NCBI GenBank assembly: GCA_017540085.1
Contig: JAFYBQ010000034.1
Coordinates: forward strand, 1 to 59,235
DNA: 59,235 nt
Source of the DNA: Synergistaceae bacterium
Lineage (GTDB): Bacteria > Synergistota > Synergistia > Synergistales > Aminobacteriaceae
Reading direction: 5' to 3'
The position numbers were made by a program, and so were the translations under genes. Within the stretch, counting starts at the first letter, position 1. Each line of letters starts with the position of its first letter. The notes beneath the pieces were generated by a model that was given only the letters and a program-made list of their open reading frames with translations, was not told where the DNA came from and did no database searches. Shown here in pieces: positions 43,698 through 52,800 of the stretch.

Positions 43698-43925
43698 CTA
43701 CACTTCTGTTTTCTGGCCGTAGTTCACGCCTTTGTACTTGCGCTGGAACTTTTCGAGGCGGCCGGCTTCTGTGAGGACTCTGCCCTTCTTGCCTGAGTAG
43801 AACGGATGACAGGCGGAGCAGACTCCTACGCGGATTTCCTTCATTGTTGAGCGGGTCATGAAGGTGTTTCCGCAGGCGCATGTTACTTTGCATTCCTGAT
43901 AGTCGGGGTGAATATCTTTCTTCAT
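43698..43925 (-). CDS. rpmE: 50S ribosomal protein L31 (zinc-binding type)
   Basis: A 75-residue protein from the ATG at 43925, with GGAGGAAT upstream; a longer frame overlaps rpsO and is unlikely. The start [16 protein letters not shown] and the cysteines in CACGNTF and [11 protein letters not shown] form the zinc site of the C+ type. L31 bridges the ribosomal subunits, and the C+ form can act as a zinc store. It follows rpsO by a short gap and is probably co-transcribed. Confidence 0.96.
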   Translation of the reverse strand: MKKDIHPDYQECKVTCACGNTFMTRSTMKEIRVGVCSACHPFYSGKKGRVLTEAGRLEKFQRKYKGVNYGQKTEV

Positions 43926-43938
43926 GTGATGATTCCTC

Positions 43939-44205
43939 CTAGTGTCTGAGGCCGAGACGCTCAATCAGTGAGCGGTAGCGGTTAAAGTCCTTGTTCATGA
44001 GGTAGCGGAGAAGCCTGCGTCTTGAGCCTACCATTTTGAGAAGGCCGCGGCGCGAGTGAAAGTCTTTCTTGTGGACTTTGAGATGTTCTGTGAGTTCGCG
44101 GATTCTTTCGGTGAGGATTGCTACCTGTACTTCCGGCGAGCCTGTGTCGGTATCGTGAGTCTTGTACTCAGATATTACGGCCTGTTTCTTGTCTTTCTGG
44201 ATCAT
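43939..44205 (-). CDS. rpsO: 30S ribosomal protein S15
   Basis: An 88-residue protein of standard length, recognised by [20 protein letters not shown] and [22 protein letters not shown]15 binds 16S rRNA early in 30S assembly and represses its own mRNA in many bacteria. The ATG has GGAGG upstream. A leader of roughly 100 bases precedes it and may hold the autoregulatory structure. The pnp gene that often follows rpsO is replaced here by rpmE. Confidence 0.97.
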   Translation of the reverse strand: MIQKDKKQAVISEYKTHDTDTGSPEVQVAILTERIRELTEHLKVHKKDFHSRRGLLKMVGSRRRLLRYLMNKDFNRYRSLIERLGLRH

Positions 44206-44633
44206 ATAGAGAAACCTCCTGTGTATTACTTCAGAGCCGGGAACAACGCCAATCCAGAGGGCGATATTCTCAGCTTTGAGTGTAAGCGGTGATTATGATA
44301 GCACAAGAGGAGAAATTATTGTACACTTCCGGCACTTATGTTAGCGCATTGCATTGGGCCGGGACTTTTACGGCTTGAAGCGTGAAAACGCTGTTTCGTC
44401 ATCATACATAGCATAGTCATCAAAGCGTTTTTCTGCTTATGCGGTGTAAGCTCAAAGGGTGTGAGTCGTTTTTCTGTTACGGGATTGAAATTTTCCCATT
44501 TAAGACGGCATATATAGTGATTGAATGTCTCGATTAACTTTTCCCGAATACTTTTATCATAAACGTGCTGAAAGCCTCCCTACGCAAAAAAAATTTCCCC
44601 GCCATATTTCAGACGGGGATTCGTTTCTTCTGT
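44206..44633 (-). other. Intergenic region: rpsO leader, orphan open frame, terminator
   Basis: About 430 bases lie between rpsO and the amylosucrase-like gene. Nearest rpsO is a leader with a possible -10 (TATCAT, 44295-44300, minus strand). From 44579 to 44316 on the minus strand runs an AT-rich open frame of 87 codons with no proper start, reading (in part) KSIREKLIETFNHYICRLKW. It has no ribosome binding site and could be a decayed gene. A terminator occupies 44586-44619. Confidence 0.5.
44586..44619 (-). terminator. Terminator after the amylosucrase-like gene
   Basis: On the minus strand CCCCG pairs with CGGGG around a 12-base loop, followed by AAATTTTTTTT. Confidence 0.7.
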
Positions 44634-46484
44634 CTACATTTCCGCGAGTACCCACAAAAATCCGTAGGGCTGAAGCGTTATTGTCCCGTCAGGATTTCCC
44701 GTGAACTTTTCGCCCGTAATCATGTCGCGATAGTCGAACATTCCGCCGAGAGTCTCATTTGTCCCGAAAGTCTGAGATTTCCCGCTGAAGTTGAAGAACG
44801 CCAGCATTTTCTCTTTCTTGGTCTTTGCGCCCTCATAGCGTCCGATTCCGAGAACCTGATTATTTCCCGTCTCAATCAGCCACGTGTCAGCCTCATTCGC
44901 GAAAACCGAGTGCGAGTCCCTCAGTGTTACGAGCTGACGCACAGCCCGGAAGATTTTTCCCTGCGGTGTGCCGGGGTCATTGCGCTTTTCTGCGTCCTCC
45001 CAATGAAACGCCCCGCGGTGTAAATATCTGCTGTCGGCGGCCTTGTCGGGGTCATCGCTCTGATGATAGCTGTAATCGTTGAGCTGTCCGATTTCGTCTC
45101 CGCTGTATAGCACGGGTATTCCGCTCTGTGTCAGAAGGAAGGCATGAAGCATAATGTCGAGATTGACGGCTGAGTCCTTGTCGCCTGATTCGAGTCCGCA
45201 AAGTGAAGCCGTTGTACCGCACATTCTAGCATCGCCGAGTTCGGGAGCATCGTTGTACGTCTCGCCCTTTGACGGAGACCCGGCGAAATCCCCCTTGAAG
45301 TAGTCATTGAGATATTTCTTGTGGGCGACCTCATCAATTCCGAACGTCCGCAGAAAATCATAATCGAGTCCCCAGCCTATATCATCGTGGCACCGCAGAT
45401 AGTTCAGGAACACATACTGTTTCGGGAGGGCAAAGACGCTCTCTAACTGGTGCTTCATTAGGCGGGTATCCTGAGTCGCAACTGTGTGCCATGTGCTTGC
45501 CATTGTCGTAACGTTGTAGAGCATGTTGCATTCGGGCTTCTCGACTGTGCCGAAATAGGGTACGACTTTTGACGGCTCCATTACGACCTCGCCAAGAAGG
45601 AGCGTTCCGGGGCAGACGATTTCAGCGGCCATTCTCATTATGCGGACGAGGGTATGAACCTGCGGGAGATTCCTGCAATTTGTGCCGAGAGTCTTCCAGA
45701 TGTACGGAACAGCGTCAAGCCTGATGATGTCGATTCCCTGATTGCACAGGTAGAGCATATTTTCTGTCATGTCGTTGAACACAACGGGGTTGCGGTAATT
45801 CAAATCCCACTGGTACGGGTAGAATGTTGTCATTACGACTTTGCCGGACTCGCTGTCATACGTGAAATTTCCGGGTGCTGTTGTCGGGAAAACTTCCGGC
45901 AAATTCTGCTCAAACTGGCGTGGGATTTCCCAGTTGTCGAAAAAGAAATATCTGTCCTGAAACTCTTTCTCGCCCTTCTTGGCTCTCATCGCCCACTCGT
46001 GATCCTCGCTTGTGTGGTTCATGACGAAATCCAAGCATACGCTGATTCCGCGTGAATGGCATTCCCTCGACAGGTCAGCAAGGTCATCCATTGTACCCAA
46101 ATCCGGCCTGACTTTTCGGAAGTCTGAGACCGCGTAGCCTCCATCGCTCCTGCCTTTAGGGGTGTCAAGAAGCGGCATGAGGTGCAAATATGTTACTCCG
46201 CATTCCTGAATATAATTGAGGTGAGACTTAATGCCCTGCAAATTTCCGGCGAAGCACTCCGTGTACATCATCATTCCGAGAATGTCATTGCCCGCGTACC
46301 AGTCCGGGACAACGGCGCGCGCGTCATCTAAATCGTGCTTGAGGTAGTCGGGGCGGTTATTCCAAGATTTTCGGAGCATGTAGCAGAAGTAATCGAATGC
46401 CTGCTTGTCTTGGCCGTATAACTCGTAGTAAAGCCATTTCAGCTCGTCATAGTGAAAATCGAGCCTGCTGTCAAAATCACTCAT
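44634..46484 (-). CDS. GH13 amylosucrase-family enzyme
   Basis: About 616 residues from the ATG at 46484; a GTG at 46496 sits too close to its Shine-Dalgarno. The order of motifs follows amylosucrase (GH13_4): TYLHLMPLLDTPKGRSDGGYAVSD, VMNHTSEDHEWA, nucleophile Asp in IIRLDAVPYIWK, acid/base Glu in LLLGEVVMEP and the transition-state Asp in LRCHDDIGWG. A helical N-terminal domain (1-80) and C-terminal beta domain complete it. Amylosucrases make an alpha-1,4-glucan from sucrose; close relatives are sucrose hydrolases. There is no signal peptide, so the enzyme is cytoplasmic. No sugar transporter or glycogen gene is adjacent, so the substrate supply is unclear. Confidence 0.87.
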   Translation of the reverse strand: MSDFDSRLDFHYDELKWLYYELYGQDKQAFDYFCYMLRKSWNNRPDYLKHDLDDARAVVPDWYAGNDILGMMMYTECFAGNLQGIKSHLNYIQECGVTYLHLMPLLDTPKGRSDGGYAVSDFRKVRPDLGTMDDLADLSRECHSRGISVCLDFVMNHTSEDHEWAMRAKKGEKEFQDRYFFFDNWEIPRQFEQNLPEVFPTTAPGNFTYDSESGKVVMTTFYPYQWDLNYRNPVVFNDMTENMLYLCNQGIDIIRLDAVPYIWKTLGTNCRNLPQVHTLVRIMRMAAEIVCPGTLLLGEVVMEPSKVVPYFGTVEKPECNMLYNVTTMASTWHTVATQDTRLMKHQLESVFALPKQYVFLNYLRCHDDIGWGLDYDFLRTFGIDEVAHKKYLNDYFKGDFAGSPSKGETYNDAPELGDARMCGTTASLCGLESGDKDSAVNLDIMLHAFLLTQSGIPVLYSGDEIGQLNDYSYHQSDDPDKAADSRYLHRGAFHWEDAEKRNDPGTPQGKIFRAVRQLVTLRDSHSVFANEADTWLIETGNNQVLGIGRYEGAKTKKEKMLAFFNFSGKSQTFGTNETLGGMFDYRDMITGEKFTGNPDGTITLQPYGFLWVLAEM

Positions 46485-46559
46485 TGCAGAAAACACATCC
46501 TTTGCATAAAAATTTTTGGGAATTGGAGATATTATAGCCTATGCGGGAAAATTTCAGGC

Positions 46560-46598
46560 AAAAAAAAAATCCCCCTCCCGTAAAATTCAGGAGAGGGA
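46560..46598 (-). terminator. Terminator of the flagellar operon after flgE
   Basis: On the minus strand CCCTCTCC pairs with GGGAGGGGG (bulge), followed by ten T. It sits directly after the flgE stop. Confidence 0.75.
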
Positions 46599-46617
46599 AA
46601 AATTTTCCGTATTAATG

Positions 46618-49221
46618 TTACCTCTTGAGGTTGACGACTTCCTCTAATATCTGGTCGCTGACTGTAACGACTCTCGTGTTCGCCTGGAAGCCTCTCTGAG
46701 CGATTATCAGATGGGTAAACTCCTCTGTTAGGTCAACGTTCGACATTTCAACGTACTGACCCATGATAGTGCCTTTTCCGTTTGAGCCTGCGCCGTCAAT
46801 GTTGGCTGTTCCTGAGTTTACGGAAGCCTGGAACATAGTGTTGCCGACCTTTTCGAGTCCCTGCTCATTCGCGAAAGTTGCCAGCGCGACGCGGTAAAGC
46901 GGAATGCTGACTCCGTTGCTGTATGAGCCTGTGATTGTTCCGTTTGCGGCGACCGAGTAATTTTTCAGAATGCCCATCGTGTAGCCGTCCTGATAAACGG
47001 GCTTTGTTGTTGTCTCTGAGGCGAACTGAGTAACGCCTAGAAGAGCGTCCCCGCTTCCGCCGAAATTGAGCCTTACTGTGCTGTTGGGCTGTCCGTTGAG
47101 GCTGAACGGGAGCGTGATTTCGACTTCTGCGTTGTCTGTGCTTCTGAGTGCGCCGTCGGCGATGGCGTTGTTGATTCTTCCTGAGCCGTCAAACTCGATC
47201 TCGCCTGTTCTGGGTTCGGGCATAACGTTTGACATGATTTCTTTTCCGTTCTCGTCAGTCTCGACTATGAACGCTTCCCATCTCCAGCGGTTTTCGGTGA
47301 TTTTCTTGTACGTAACTTCGAGGGTATGCTCTTTTCCGTCATCGTCATATATTGTGGCCTTTGTAGCGTGGTAACCGCCCTGTGAAGCCGCGCCCAATGT
47401 AGTCCATGAGCCGAGCTGATCTTTCGGACTTGGCGAGTCAACGTTCTGTGCAACCATGAATTTCAGCGTGTCATTCTTTGAGCTTGCATTGCTGGCTGTT
47501 GATGCGGCTATCTGGAAGTTAGGATCGCCGTTAGTGTCAGGCAGTATACGGAATCCCAGAGGCGCGTTGCCGTTATCGGTCTCGTTCCAGTCCACACGGT
47601 CAAATGAGCCGTCAGGGTTGAAGAATACGTTTGCTTCAATCTTGTGCAGTCCCTTGAGTACAGCAGTAGCTCCCGTACCTACAGTACCTTCCTGAATCTG
47701 TGTTGCTGTTCCTGCTGCTACTGCGGTGGCCTGTGCGTTGGCGTAGCCGTAGTACCAGAGAGTCATCTTTGATACAGTTTTGCCCAAGTCTGAAGGTGAA
47801 GCGGCGGTCATATTGCTTTCTTCAAATTCTGCTATGAAGTCGTACTCAAGCGGCACTCTCTCCGTAGTGCTTCCTGCTGGTGCGCTTGCTGTTGCGATAG
47901 AAGGTGCGCCGGACAGAGTGAAATTCGAGTAGTCCATCTTGCCCTTCACATCATAATTGAAGACCGTATCACTGACTTTGAGATGATGTACCTGTGTAGC
48001 AACTGTACCTGTTGTGTCAACAAGATCTGCCGCGAGTCCCGCTGTTGTGCCTGATACTTCTTCGTTATTCGCATTCATCAAGGACAGCGTGCGAATCTGC
48101 ATTGTCCCGGTTGTGTCGTTGTAGTCCACCGTGTAATACTTCGGGGGAGTCTGGCCGGGAAATTTGTACACGGGCTTGTAGTAATTGTTGACGGTAGTAT
48201 TTATGTCATTCTCTGTCAGTGTTAATGTCCCTGATGTTCTGTTGGTTATTCTTGACAGTGTAGTACCGTTAGTGCTTGTAACCAAGTTGTTATTCTCATC
48301 AAGCCAGCCTATAAAGCCGTCGCTGCCGCTCCCTGTTGCTGTTGTAAGCTTTGTGGTTAAGGGTGCGGTGGTGGCAGCATTCCATATTATTGTCGGAAGG
48401 CTAAGTTCAGGCTTGCCCGTTGTGCTGTTTATGCCGGTCATGTCGAACGTCATCTTAGTAGTTTCTCCGCCGTTAGCTAGGGCGAAATCAAGATAGTTGA
48501 TTCCGTATGCCGAGTTGTTTGCATTATTCAGCGTTGCGTCAAAACTTGTCGAGAAGCTCATATCATACTCAACGCCGTTCATCGGAACTTTTGCCATTCC
48601 TTCATTCAGCCCGTTAGCACCCGCAACAGCATTGAACGGAAGATCCGCGAAACCGTAAGACAGGAAATTTTTCTGCCTGCTGTCAAGGTTGCACTGGTAA
48701 TCGACTCTAGTCGTGGCTTTGGCTTCCATCTTCTGCCCAAGCGGTATATTTATCGTGGAAAGCTCTGCGGCCTGCTGGAATCCCTCTAGGGCTGTCTCCT
48801 CCATCTTGTAGCCCTGGAGCTTGTAGCCTGAGCCTGACTGAACGAGGTCAGAATTTCCGTCAAGAGTGCAGGCACCCGAACGGCTGAACATCTGGTTGGT
48901 GCCGTCAGAGTACACAAAGAACCCGCGCTCCTGAATCATCATGTCGGAGGCATTGCCGGTGTATGAGCTTGAACCCTGAGTGTGTATCGTCTCAATTGCC
49001 GCGACGCTAACGCCGAGTCCGACCTGGGCGGGGTTGATTCCGCCTCTGTTGCCGTCCGCGCTTGAAGCGTACTTGTTGGCCTGATACATGAGATCGGCGA
49101 AAAGCGTGTTGTCCTTCTTGAAGCCTGTTGTGTTTGCGTTTGATATGTTGTTGCCTGTTACGTCGAGCATGGTCTGGTGAGCGCGAACACCCGTTACCGC
49201 TGTCATCAATGATCTTAACAT
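46618..49221 (-). CDS. flgE: Flagellar hook protein FlgE (long form)
   Basis: An 867-residue protein, about twice the size of enterobacterial FlgE. The N-terminal D0 region (MLRSLMTAVTGVRAHQTMLDVTGNNISNANTTGFK) and C-terminal D0 (EEFTHLIIAQRGFQANTRVVTVSDQILEEVV) are canonical and build the hook core. The extra 400-450 residues lie in the middle, rich in Asn, Thr and Gly, and probably form outer D2/D3-type domains exposed on the hook. There is no signal peptide, as expected for type III export. It follows flgD at the end of the operon. A terminator follows. Confidence 0.95.
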   Translation of the reverse strand: MLRSLMTAVTGVRAHQTMLDVTGNNISNANTTGFKKDNTLFADLMYQANKYASSADGNRGGINPAQVGLGVSVAAIETIHTQGSSSYTGNASDMMIQERGFFVYSDGTNQMFSRSGACTLDGNSDLVQSGSGYKLQGYKMEETALEGFQQAAELSTINIPLGQKMEAKATTRVDYQCNLDSRQKNFLSYGFADLPFNAVAGANGLNEGMAKVPMNGVEYDMSFSTSFDATLNNANNSAYGINYLDFALANGGETTKMTFDMTGINSTTGKPELSLPTIIWNAATTAPLTTKLTTATGSGSDGFIGWLDENNNLVTSTNGTTLSRITNRTSGTLTLTENDINTTVNNYYKPVYKFPGQTPPKYYTVDYNDTTGTMQIRTLSLMNANNEEVSGTTAGLAADLVDTTGTVATQVHHLKVSDTVFNYDVKGKMDYSNFTLSGAPSIATASAPAGSTTERVPLEYDFIAEFEESNMTAASPSDLGKTVSKMTLWYYGYANAQATAVAAGTATQIQEGTVGTGATAVLKGLHKIEANVFFNPDGSFDRVDWNETDNGNAPLGFRILPDTNGDPNFQIAASTASNASSKNDTLKFMVAQNVDSPSPKDQLGSWTTLGAASQGGYHATKATIYDDDGKEHTLEVTYKKITENRWRWEAFIVETDENGKEIMSNVMPEPRTGEIEFDGSGRINNAIADGALRSTDNAEVEITLPFSLNGQPNSTVRLNFGGSGDALLGVTQFASETTTKPVYQDGYTMGILKNYSVAANGTITGSYSNGVSIPLYRVALATFANEQGLEKVGNTMFQASVNSGTANIDGAGSNGKGTIMGQYVEMSNVDLTEEFTHLIIAQRGFQANTRVVTVSDQILEEVVNLKR

Positions 49222-49325
49222 GTCCCGTGATTCCTCCTGCTGTGAAATTTCCTGTGATATGACTGTATATTTTACTCTGGCCGGGCGTCCTTCCTGCCGT
49301 GTCTCGTCCGTGAGAGCAATTTATT

Positions 49326-49787
49326 CTAGCTTATTACCGAAACGCCTTCAACTTTCTCAAGCGGCACTTCGCCTTCTGTCGTGTCAAGTATTGTGCCTTC
49401 TTTCGGGTCAAACCAGACATGATTCACGACTGCTACTTTCTGAGTTGCCTCTTCCCCTTCGCCTGAAGTGAAAGCTACTGCCTTCCCGATGTACTGAACC
49501 GCGCTGAATTTGTTTGCGTCCGATATTGTGGTGAGCGTCTTGTTCATGTTCTGCATCTGCTCAAGGCTTGAGAATGTAGCCATCTGCGAGATAAATTCCC
49601 TGTCCTCCATAGGATTCAAGGGATCCTGATTCGACAATTCGGCGATTAACAGCTTGAGGAAAGCGTCTTTTCCGAGAGTGTCATTTGTGGCTGTTGTTAC
49701 GGCTGATGTGCTTTGCGTGCTTGTTGTTGCCTGCGTTGTGTTTATGTTTGCTAGGTTAGTGTAGCTGTTTACGTCTGTTACTGGCAT
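49326..49787 (-). CDS. flgD: Flagellar hook capping protein FlgD (short form)
   Basis: A 153-residue protein. After a Thr/Ser-rich N-terminus comes the conserved FlgD segment LGKDAFLKLLIAELSNQDPLNPMEDREFISQMATFSSLEQMQN. The C-terminus (VWFDPKEGTILDTTEGEVPLEKVEGVSVI) is short. The FLG_D Ig and Tudor-like domains of enterobacterial FlgD (231 residues) are absent, as in Bacillus-type FlgD. FlgD caps the growing hook and directs FlgE assembly. It lies between fliK and flgE. Confidence 0.92.
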   Translation of the reverse strand: MPVTDVNSYTNLANINTTQATTSTQSTSAVTTATNDTLGKDAFLKLLIAELSNQDPLNPMEDREFISQMATFSSLEQMQNMNKTLTTISDANKFSAVQYIGKAVAFTSGEGEEATQKVAVVNHVWFDPKEGTILDTTEGEVPLEKVEGVSVIS

Positions 49788-49801
49788 TCGTCATCTCTCC
49801 T

Positions 49802-52800
49802 TCATGCTATCCAGTATAGCAGTCCTTCTTCAAGGTCAGCCCTGAAATTTTCTGTGTCATCGTCATTATCTGACGGGGTGTAACTGTAATAATCCCTCTG
49901 GTTCTGACCGCCTGAGTCCTGACCCTGCCGGCTGCTGTCCTGCTGAACGTCAACCGTAAACTCTGACACCTGAACACCCTGCTGGGCTAAATTGTCCCTT
50001 AACTGTGTGAATTGTTCCTGCACTATTTGTCGGATTTGCTCACTTGCTACTTTAACGGACGCTTCAACGCCTGAAGTTGTAGATGTAAGCTCAACGGAAA
50101 TCCGTCCGAGCGCGGGCGGGTCAACGATGATATTTGCCTTCCTCACGTTGTCTGCGCGTATGAATCTCACGACGTTTACGATGCCATTGCGGAGAGTCCT
50201 TCCCTGAGACTGAACGCCGTTAGCCTCGTATGTGTCAGTCCTGAGACTAAGCGGGCTGGTATTCACGCGTGGAGATGATAAACGTTTTGCGCGTGTTACG
50301 GTGTCAAAGAACGACTGAAAATCGCTGAGGACTTCTGCCTTTCGTGAGTCAATTCGCGGCTCATTCTGCGAATCATTGCGCGGTGCTGTGCGTGAAGCTC
50401 TTGCGGGTGATACGCGGACTCTTTCGGGTGAAATTGCGCCGTCAGTCTGTGAGTCATTGCCGGGATTCTGCGATGGCTGGCGGGATTCTGACTCTGTGCT
50501 TTCCTCATGGCCGGAATGATTCTGAGTGCGTGAAATTTTCGGCTGTGAGTCTGTCTCGGTGGCCTGCGTAATTTCGGGCTGTGAGTCGTGCGTCATGGCC
50601 TGAGTCTTTCTGCGAGGTGTCCGGGAGATTTTCGGGGACTCAGTGCTTTCGGGGACTGTTTTGGGTGCTGACTGTGTTACGGTTTCGTGAACAGTCTGCG
50701 CTGTAGTCGCGGGCATTTCGCGTGTTACGGTTTCGGGTGTGGACTCGGAAATGATTTCGGGAGCGTCCTTAGTGTTTACGGGGATTTCCGGCGCGGTGAT
50801 GATTATATGTTCGGGAGTCTCCGTGATTGTGCGGACGGTGCGAGGCTCTGACGGTGAATCGGTCTGCGCGGGCTGAATGTCATTTGCGGGCTGTGCGTTT
50901 TGAGTCGGCTGAACCTGAGCGAATCCGGCCATGACTGTAACAGCGTCCGTAATTCCGGGGAACTCTGCGCGTGTCTTTTCGGGAGTCTCGGCCTCGGAAT
51001 CCTCGCGGGAGTCGGCGCGTTCGTGCGTAACTTTGCGGGGCTGTGCTGGCTCTGCGTCATTCCTGCGGGGCTGAACGGGGGCGGGAGTCTCGGCGGGGGC
51101 TTCAGGGCGTGGGCTGTCGGTCTCCCTGCCAGTGTCAGAAGCCGGAATCCCGTAATCCTCCGTATCATTTGCGGGGACTGTCTGAGGCTGTGAGTCATCT
51201 GCGGGAATTTCGCGCTGTATGGGCGTGTCATTTTTGGGCGACTGAGGAATTGCCCGCTGTGTTTCGGGAGCGTCATTGCGAGTGTCAACAGTTTGTGATT
51301 TCTGCGTGTTACGTGTTGACGGCGGAATGTCGGTATCTTCCTGCTGTAACGGCTCATGACTCGGCGCGTCATTTTCGGGAGTCCCGTCAATTTCTGGCGA
51401 CTCAGGAATTACCCGCTGTGCTTTTGGTGCGTCATTCTGTGCGCCAACAGTCTGCGATTTCGGCGTGTCGTGTTTTGACGGTGGAATGTCGGTATCTTCC
51501 CGCTGTGATGACTCATGAATGGGCGCGTCATTTTCGGGAGTCCCGTCAATTTCCGGCGACTCAGGAATTACCCGCTGTGTTTCGGGAGCGTCATTGCGAG
51601 TGTCAACAGTCTGCGATTTCGGCGTGTCCTGTCTTGACGGCGGAATGTCTGTAGCCTCCTGCTGTGATGACTCATGAATAGGAGCGACATTTTCGGGAGT
51701 CCTGTTAATTTCTGGCGACTCAGGAATTACCCGCTGTGATTTCGGCGCGTAATTCTGTGCGTCAACAGTCTGCGATTTCGGCGTGTCCTGTCTTGACGGC
51801 GGAATGTCTGTATCTTCCGGCTGTGATGACTCGTGAATAGGCGCGTCATTTTCGGGAGTCTCGTCAATTTTGGGCGACTGAGGAATTACCCGCTGTGATT
51901 TTGGCGCGTCATTGTGTGCGTCAACAGTCTGCGATTTCGGCGTGTCGTGTTTTGACGGTGGAATGTCGGTATCTTCCCGCTGTGATGACTCATGAATGGG
52001 CGCGTCATTTCCGGGAGTCCCGTCAATTTCCGGCGACTGAGGAATTATCCGCTGTGATTTCGGCGCGTAATTCTGTGCGTCAACAGTCTGCGGTTTCGGC
52101 GTGTCATTTGCTGACGGCTGAATGTCGGTATTTTCCCGCTGTAACGGCTCATGATTGAGTGCGTCATTTCCGGGAGTCCCGTCAATTTCTGGCGACTGAG
52201 GAATTACCCGCTGTGTTTCGGGCGCGTCATTCTGTGCGTCAACAGTCTGCGGTTTTGGCGTGTCCTGTCTTGACAGCGGAATGTCGGTATCTTCCTGCTG
52301 TGATGACTCGTGAATAGGCGCGTCATTTTCGGGAGTGTCAACAGCTTCCGGCGACTCAGGAATTACCCGCTGTGCTTTCGGTGCGTCATTGTGTGCGTCA
52401 ACAGTCTGCGATTTCGGCGTGTCATGCCTTGACGGCTGAATATTGGTATCTTCTTGCTGTAACGGCTCATGAATAGGCGCGTCATTTTCGGGAGTCCCGT
52501 CAAATTTCGGCGACTCAGGAATTATCCGCTGTGATTTCGGCGCGTCATTGTGTGCGTCAACAGTCTGCGATTTCGGCGTGTCATTTGCTGACGGCTGAAT
52601 ATTGGTATCTTCCTGCTGTAACGGCTCATGACTCGGCGCGTCATTTCCTGGAGTCTCATCAATTTTCGGCGAGTGAGAAATTCCCCGCTGAGTTTCGGGC
52701 GCGTCATTAGGAGCGTCAACAGGCTGTGAGTCCTGCGTGTCTTGCGGCTTATCCGTGATGATTGGCTGCGTTTTCTGCGGAATATTAGTCCCTTCTGCCT

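Noticed and set aside
50900-52158. Long plus-strand open frames opposite fliK
   Set aside because: They are shadows caused by the repetitive, stop-poor composition of fliK; they have no ribosome binding sites and no recognisable domains.
51230-52720. Regularly spaced repeats that could suggest a CRISPR array
   Set aside because: The period is 159 bp with similar rather than unique intervening sequence, and the whole stretch is one open coding frame (FliK).
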